This document shows, one piece after another, positions 5,298-9,257 of a stretch of DNA of 9,257 nucleotides; position 1 is the first letter of the stretch; each line of letters opens with the position of its first letter. Source of the stretch: an uncultured bacterium (GTDB lineage: Bacteria > Actinomycetota > Coriobacteriia > Coriobacteriales > Coriobacteriaceae); NCBI GenBank assembly GCA_905215275.1, contig CAJMPE010000073.1, positions 1 to 9,257 on the forward strand, read 5' to 3'. The notes below the pieces were generated by a model. It worked only from the letters and a program-made list of their open reading frames with translations. It made no database searches and was not told the DNA's origin. The position numbers and the translations under genes are program-made.

Positions 5298-6335
5298 ATG
5301 GGTAAGTACATCGTTAAACGTGTGCTTCAGTTCATCCCGGTGTTTTTGGGCGTTACGCTGATTCTGTTCGCCCTCCAGAATATCGTGCCGGGAGATCCGA
5401 TCAAGCTGATCGGTGGAGACAAGGCTCTGTCCCCCGAGGTGGAGCTTCAGCTTCGCGTCCGCTATCACCTGGTCCAGACGGACGAGGACGGCAACGCGAT
5501 CCTTGACGAGAACGGCGACCCCGTTCAAACGTCGCTCGTGGACCGTTACTTGTATTACATGAACGGCCTGCTTCATGGCGATCTGGGCAATTCGTATCAG
5601 CGCAAGCTGCCGGTTACGGAAATCTTTGCCCAGAAGTATCCGTATACGGTCAAACTTGCCGCGTGCGCCATCGTGCTCGAGGCAATTATGGGTATCGGTG
5701 CGGGTATCATTTCGGCGGTAAAGCGTTATTCCTTCTGGGATATTTTGGTAACGCTCACCACGTCGATCCTCGTTGCGGTCCCGGCCTTCTGGCTCGGTAT
5801 GTTGCTGCAGCTGTTCTTTGGCGTCATCCTCAAGGACGCCACGGGCGGTGCAATCTCCATGCCGATCTCGGGTGCCGGCGGTTCCAGCTCTCAGTATCAG
5901 GATTGGATGCACTATGTGCTTCCGACCATTACGCTGGCTTCGGTTTCGACCGCTTATGCTGCGCGCATTATGCGCTCGCAGCTGCTTGACGTCATGAACC
6001 AGGATTACATCCGTACGGCAAAGGCCAAGGGTCTCTCCAATCGTGCGATCATCGTCAAGCATGCGCTTAAGAATGCACTCATCCCCGTCGTTACCTATAT
6101 TGGTGTCGACTTTGGCGGCATGCTTTCGGGCGCCATCCTGACCGAGACGGTCTTTAACTGGCCCGGTATCGGCTATGAGGTCTATCGCGCCATTAGCATG
6201 CGTGACTGGCCCATCGTTATGGGCGGCGTTACGCTCATCGTTGTCGTCGTCATGGTGATCAACCTGCTCGTCGACATTAGCTATGCATTCCTCGACCCGC
6301 GCATCCGCCTTGGCGGTCCGTCGGATAAGGCCTAA
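5298..6335 (+). CDS. oppB: oligopeptide ABC transporter permease OppB
   Basis: This 345-aa integral membrane protein is one of the two channel subunits of the peptide importer. A first transmembrane helix spans about residues 9-30, in the family pattern RVLQFIPVFLGVTLILFAL followed by VPGDP. Further helices occupy about 116-141, 149-175, and the C-terminal half. The cytoplasmic EAA loop that docks on the ATPases starts at Y237 (YIRTAKAKGLSNRAIIVKHA). The end, AFLDPRIR, is typical. Start ATG 5298 follows AGGGGAG at 5287-5293. The protein is longer than the usual 305-320 residues because of an acidic insertion at about residues 60-79 (TDEDGNAILDENGDP) in the first external loop, just before the conserved GDLGNSY. 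oppC starts 14 nt after the stop, so the two are co-translated. Confidence 0.95.
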   Translation: MGKYIVKRVLQFIPVFLGVTLILFALQNIVPGDPIKLIGGDKALSPEVELQLRVRYHLVQTDEDGNAILDENGDPVQTSLVDRYLYYMNGLLHGDLGNSYQRKLPVTEIFAQKYPYTVKLAACAIVLEAIMGIGAGIISAVKRYSFWDILVTLTTSILVAVPAFWLGMLLQLFFGVILKDATGGAISMPISGAGGSSSQYQDWMHYVLPTITLASVSTAYAARIMRSQLLDVMNQDYIRTAKAKGLSNRAIIVKHALKNALIPVVTYIGVDFGGMLSGAILTETVFNWPGIGYEVYRAISMRDWPIVMGGVTLIVVVVMVINLLVDISYAFLDPRIRLGGPSDKA

Positions 6336-6349
6336 GGGAGGTACGTCTC

Positions 6350-7285
6350 ATGCAGGAAACTGATTCTCAGTCTCAGGAGCAGGCTACCGCCACCAAGGCC
6401 GCATCTGCTCCCGCCAAGTCCCGCACGCTGTGGGGCGACGCTTTTAAGCGTCTTCGTAAGAACAAGCTCGCCGTTATCGGTGTCTGCTGGATCATCATCG
6501 TCGTTGTGGTTGCCCTGACCGCAGATCTGTGGGCTAAGCCCTGGCTCGGTTCGCCGACGGCTTCCGACTCGACCACTATGGCCGAGACGTCGCTGTTGGC
6601 TCCGTGTGCAGAGCATCCGTTTGGCACCGACGCCCTTGGTCGCGACATTCTCGTCCGCGTTATCTACGGTGCGCGCGTTTCGCTGTCCGTCGGAATTATG
6701 GCCACCGCGATCTCCACGCTAATTGGTCTGGTCATGGGTGCTCTGGCCGGTTTCTACGGCGGCATCTGGGATACGATCATCATGCGCTGTGCGGACATCT
6801 TCCTGGCGTTCCCGTACGTGCTGTTCGTTGTCGCCATGATCGCCGTTATCGGCCGTGGCCTTCAGAACGTCTTTATCGCCATCGGTATTCTCGGCTGGCC
6901 TTCGATTGCGCGCGTCTTCCGATCCGCGATCCTGACGGTCAAGGAAAATGACTATGTTGATGCTGCGCGCGCGATGGGTGCATCCGATGCTCGTATCGTC
7001 GTACGTCACATCTTCCCGAACTCCGTCGCCTCCATCGTGGTCTACGCGACCATGAACATTGGTGGCGCCATTCTGACCGAGTCCGCTCTGTCCTTCCTCG
7101 GCATGGGCGTTATTCCGCCTACGCCTTCGTGGGGCTCCATGATTCAGGACGGTCAGCAGTATCTTCTGACCGCTCCCTGGATGATGATCATGCCCGGTCT
7201 GGCAATTCTCTCGACGGTGCTCGCCTTCACCCTGCTGGGTGACGGTCTGCGCGACGCCCTCGACGTCAAGATGAAGGACGCATAA
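6350..7285 (+). CDS. oppC: oligopeptide ABC transporter permease OppC
   Basis: This 311-aa protein is the second channel subunit of the peptide importer. A polar, Gln/Ala/Thr-rich cytoplasmic tail (residues 1-25) precedes the OppC N-terminal region with WGDAFKRLRKNKLAVIGV (28-45) and a first helix at about 40-60. HPFGTDALGRDILVRVIYGARVSL, highly conserved in the family, opens the permease domain. The EAA loop lies at about 201-224 (DYVDAARAMGASDARIVVRH), followed by ESALSFLGMGVIPPTPSWG. The end, LLGDGLRDALDVKMK, is canonical. Start ATG 6350 has AGGGAGG at 6335-6341, 8 nt upstream and overlapping the last base of the oppB stop. oppD begins 2 nt after its own stop. Nothing looks truncated. Confidence 0.95.
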   Translation: MQETDSQSQEQATATKAASAPAKSRTLWGDAFKRLRKNKLAVIGVCWIIIVVVVALTADLWAKPWLGSPTASDSTTMAETSLLAPCAEHPFGTDALGRDILVRVIYGARVSLSVGIMATAISTLIGLVMGALAGFYGGIWDTIIMRCADIFLAFPYVLFVVAMIAVIGRGLQNVFIAIGILGWPSIARVFRSAILTVKENDYVDAARAMGASDARIVVRHIFPNSVASIVVYATMNIGGAILTESALSFLGMGVIPPTPSWGSMIQDGQQYLLTAPWMMIMPGLAILSTVLAFTLLGDGLRDALDVKMKDA

Positions 7286-7287
7286 GG

Positions 7288-8379
7288 ATGAAGAAGAACA
7301 AGAACTATGTGGACCTGAAGGACCAGCCTGTTCCCGAGGGCCAGCATCTGCTCGAGGTCGATGACCTTAAGATGTATTTCCACACCGAGGACGGCGTTGT
7401 TCGCGCTGTCGACGGTGTCTCCTACACGCTCGATCGCGGCGAGACCCTGGGCGTCGTCGGTGAGTCCGGCTCCGGTAAGTCCGTGACCGCCATGACCATC
7501 ATGGGTCTTATCTCGATGCCTCCGGGAAAGATCGAGGGCGGCGACGTTCGCTATCGCGGTCGTTCTATCCTCGAGATGACCGAGGAGGAGATGCAGCACA
7601 TTCGCGGCAACGACATCGCGATGATCTTCCAGGATCCTATGACCTCCTTGAACCCGGTCTATAAGATCGGCAAGCAGGTGGGCGAGGGCCTTCGTCTGCA
7701 CCGTGGCTACTCCAAGCAGGAGGCGCTCAAGCGCGCTACCGAGCTTTTGGACCTCGTGGGTATCCCCGAGCCCGAGAAGCGCGTCAATGAGTATCCGCAC
7801 CAGTTCTCCGGCGGTATGCGTCAGCGTGTCATGATCGCTATGGCTCTTGCCTGCGATCCCGATATCCTGATTGCCGACGAGCCCACGACGGCTCTGGACG
7901 TTACCATTCAGGCTCAGATTATCGAGCTCATGCAGGAAATGCAGGAGAAGAACGGCAACGCCATCATCATGATTACCCATGACCTGGGCGTCGTTGCCGA
8001 TATGGCCGATAAGATCATGGTTATGTACGCCGGCCGTCCCGTCGAGTTCGGTACTGCTGAGGAAATCTTCTACGAGAGTCGCCACCCCTACACCTGGGGC
8101 CTTATCCGCTCCATCCCGGAGCAGGCCATCGAAGAGAAGAAGCCGCTTACGCCGATTCACGGCAACCCGCCTTCGCTCATGAACCTGCCTGAGGGCTGCG
8201 TCTTCTCTCCTCGTTGCCCCTATGCGACGGACAAGTGCCGCAAGCAGCGCCCCGAGCGCGTTGTCACCGAGTCTGGTCATTACTCTGCGTGCCACTACTC
8301 CGGTGACCCCGAGTTCCTCAAGAACGCTCCTGAGACGTCCCGTACGCGCAAGGATTCCAAGAAGGGAGGCGAGGCGTAA
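7288..8379 (+). CDS. oppD: oligopeptide ABC transporter ATP-binding protein OppD
   Basis: This 363-aa cytoplasmic ATPase powers peptide import as a heterodimer with OppF. All nucleotide-binding motifs are intact: Walker A GESGSGKS (58-65), Q-loop with Q115 in IFQDPMTSLNP, signature SGGMRQR (174-180), Walker B ILIADEPTTALD with E198, and H-loop H231 in THDLG. The C-terminal oligopeptide-transporter extension begins near RHPYTWGLIRSIP and carries four cysteines, C304, C310, C317 and C335. They lie in GCVFSPRCPYATDKC and YSACHY, the pattern that binds a 4Fe-4S cluster in structurally studied DppD/OppD-type ATPases. The ATG lies 2 nt after the oppC stop; its ribosome binding site AAGGA (7274-7278) is inside oppC, pointing to coupled translation. 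The stop overlaps the oppF start in TAATG. Confidence 0.95.
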   Translation: MKKNKNYVDLKDQPVPEGQHLLEVDDLKMYFHTEDGVVRAVDGVSYTLDRGETLGVVGESGSGKSVTAMTIMGLISMPPGKIEGGDVRYRGRSILEMTEEEMQHIRGNDIAMIFQDPMTSLNPVYKIGKQVGEGLRLHRGYSKQEALKRATELLDLVGIPEPEKRVNEYPHQFSGGMRQRVMIAMALACDPDILIADEPTTALDVTIQAQIIELMQEMQEKNGNAIIMITHDLGVVADMADKIMVMYAGRPVEFGTAEEIFYESRHPYTWGLIRSIPEQAIEEKKPLTPIHGNPPSLMNLPEGCVFSPRCPYATDKCRKQRPERVVTESGHYSACHYSGDPEFLKNAPETSRTRKDSKKGGEA

Positions 8380-9257
8380 TGGCAGATACCAACGAGCGTA
8401 CTCCGCTGCTGAAGGTCGAGCACCTCTCTAAGGAGTTCCCCGCTGAGTCCGGCATGTTCGCCAAGCGCTTCTCCAAGCGTGTCGTCTCTGCAGTGAATGA
8501 CATTTCGTTCGAGATTTATCCGGGCGAGACCTTTGGTCTGGTCGGTGAGTCTGGTTGCGGTAAGTCCACGACGGGCCGCACCATCATGCGCCTGACCAAG
8601 CCGACCGCCGGTAAGGTGTTCTTCCAGGGTAAAGATGTTGCCGAGATGAGCAAGCATGAGATCAAGGACATGCGTCGCGAGATGCAGTTTATCTTCCAGG
8701 ATCCTTATGCTTCGCTCAACCCTCGTATGACCATCGGCGAGATTGTCTCCGAGCCCATGACCATTCACGGCGTGGGCACCAAGGAGGAGCGCATTGAGCG
8801 TGTCCGCGAGCTTCTCGACGTTGTCGGACTGAACCCCGAGCACATTAACCGCTATCCTCATGAGTTCTCCGGCGGTCAGCGTCAGCGTGTCGGCATTGCC
8901 CGCGCATTTGCGCTGAAGCCCAAGCTGATTATCTGCGACGAGCCTGTCTCTGCACTTGACGTTTCCATTCAGGCCCAGGTTTTGAACCTGCTGAAGGAGC
9001 TTCAGGATAAGTTCGGCACTGCTTATCTCTTCATTGCTCACGACCTCTCCGTCGTACAGCACATTTCTGATCGCGTTGCCGTTATGTATCTGGGTAAGAT
9101 GGTCGAGGTTTCGGACTGGAAGACGCTCTATAGCGAGCCTCACCATCCGTACACGCAGTCGCTGCTGTCTGCCGTGCCGGTGCCCGATCCGGATATCCAG
9201 AAGACCCGCAAGCGCATCATCCTCGCCGGCGATCCGCCGTCACCGCTGGATCCGCCG
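8379..9257 (+). CDS. oppF: oligopeptide ABC transporter ATP-binding protein OppF, cut by window end
   Basis: The reading frame is open from ATG 8379 to the last base (293 codons) and has no stop in the window. It encodes the second ATPase of the peptide importer. Motifs: Walker A GESGCGKS (56-63), Q-loop Q107 in IFQDPYASLNP, signature SGGQRQR (164-170), Walker B LIICDEPVSALD with D187 and E188, and H-loop H221 in AHDLSVV. OppF-type features include a long N-terminal loop (GMFAKRFSKRVVSAVNDIS) before Walker A and the SLNPRMTIGEIV and EPHHPYTQSLLSAVP segments. The fragment ends at GDPPSPLDPP, just before the expected PSGCxFxxRC cysteine region, so perhaps 20-50 residues are missing. The start overlaps the oppD stop by 1 nt, with AGGGAGG at 8363-8369. 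Both ATPases keep complete catalytic motifs. Confidence 0.95.
   Translation, partial: MADTNERTPLLKVEHLSKEFPAESGMFAKRFSKRVVSAVNDISFEIYPGETFGLVGESGCGKSTTGRTIMRLTKPTAGKVFFQGKDVAEMSKHEIKDMRREMQFIFQDPYASLNPRMTIGEIVSEPMTIHGVGTKEERIERVRELLDVVGLNPEHINRYPHEFSGGQRQRVGIARAFALKPKLIICDEPVSALDVSIQAQVLNLLKELQDKFGTAYLFIAHDLSVVQHISDRVAVMYLGKMVEVSDWKTLYSEPHHPYTQSLLSAVPVPDPDIQKTRKRIILAGDPPSPLDPP

Noticed and set aside
1..9257. CRISPR arrays, tRNA or rRNA genes, toxin-antitoxin or phage-defence genes
   Set aside because: Both strands were read for repeat-spacer patterns, tRNA cloverleaf features and such proteins; none was found.

Overview
The window looks like a piece of the chromosome of a high-GC Gram-positive, most likely a Coriobacteriia gut actinobacterium close to Collinsella. 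This is inferred from the strongly C/G-ending codon use of the housekeeping genes, the use of a cofactor-independent phosphoglycerate mutase beside tpiA, strong AGGAGG-type ribosome binding sites, and lipoprotein-type peptide uptake genes. No rRNA or species marker is present, so the genus is a guess. All genes are on the + strand.

Layout. (1) Positions 1-1871 are the end of a glycolytic operon: the C-terminal 83 codons of triosephosphate isomerase (tpiA), then a full gpmI, closed by a strong intrinsic terminator. (2) Positions 1869-2857 hold a small transposon-like unit: one HUH/Y1 (IS200-like, RAYT-type) transposase gene flanked by near-perfect 27-bp inverted repeats (26 of 27 match). The left repeat also folds into its own hairpin, which runs into the T-tract of the gpmI terminator. 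(3) Positions 2867-3227 hold a monocistronic secG with an extended -10 promoter and its own terminator. (4) From 3228 to the window end is an oligopeptide ABC transporter operon, oppA-oppB-oppC-oppD-oppF. The leader before oppA and the oppA-oppB gap each contain a notable hairpin. oppF is cut by the right edge of the window.

How the genes work together. TpiA and GpmI catalyse the triose-phosphate interconversion and the 3-phosphoglycerate to 2-phosphoglycerate step of glycolysis. SecG is the small auxiliary subunit of the SecYEG translocon and is often found near glycolytic genes; here the mobile unit separates it from gpmI. OppA is a membrane-anchored lipoprotein that captures peptides, OppB and OppC form the membrane channel, and OppD and OppF are the two ATPases. 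oppB to oppF are tightly packed (14-nt gap, 2-nt gap, 1-nt overlap). oppA is set apart by 156 nt with a hairpin, an arrangement that usually lets the binding protein be made in excess.

Most of the window is ordinary core genome. I do not see a new multi-gene system. The parts most worth a second look are the REP/RAYT-like unit between gpmI and secG, the terminator-like hairpin in the oppA leader, the Tat-like signal on OppA, and a short acidic insertion in OppB.
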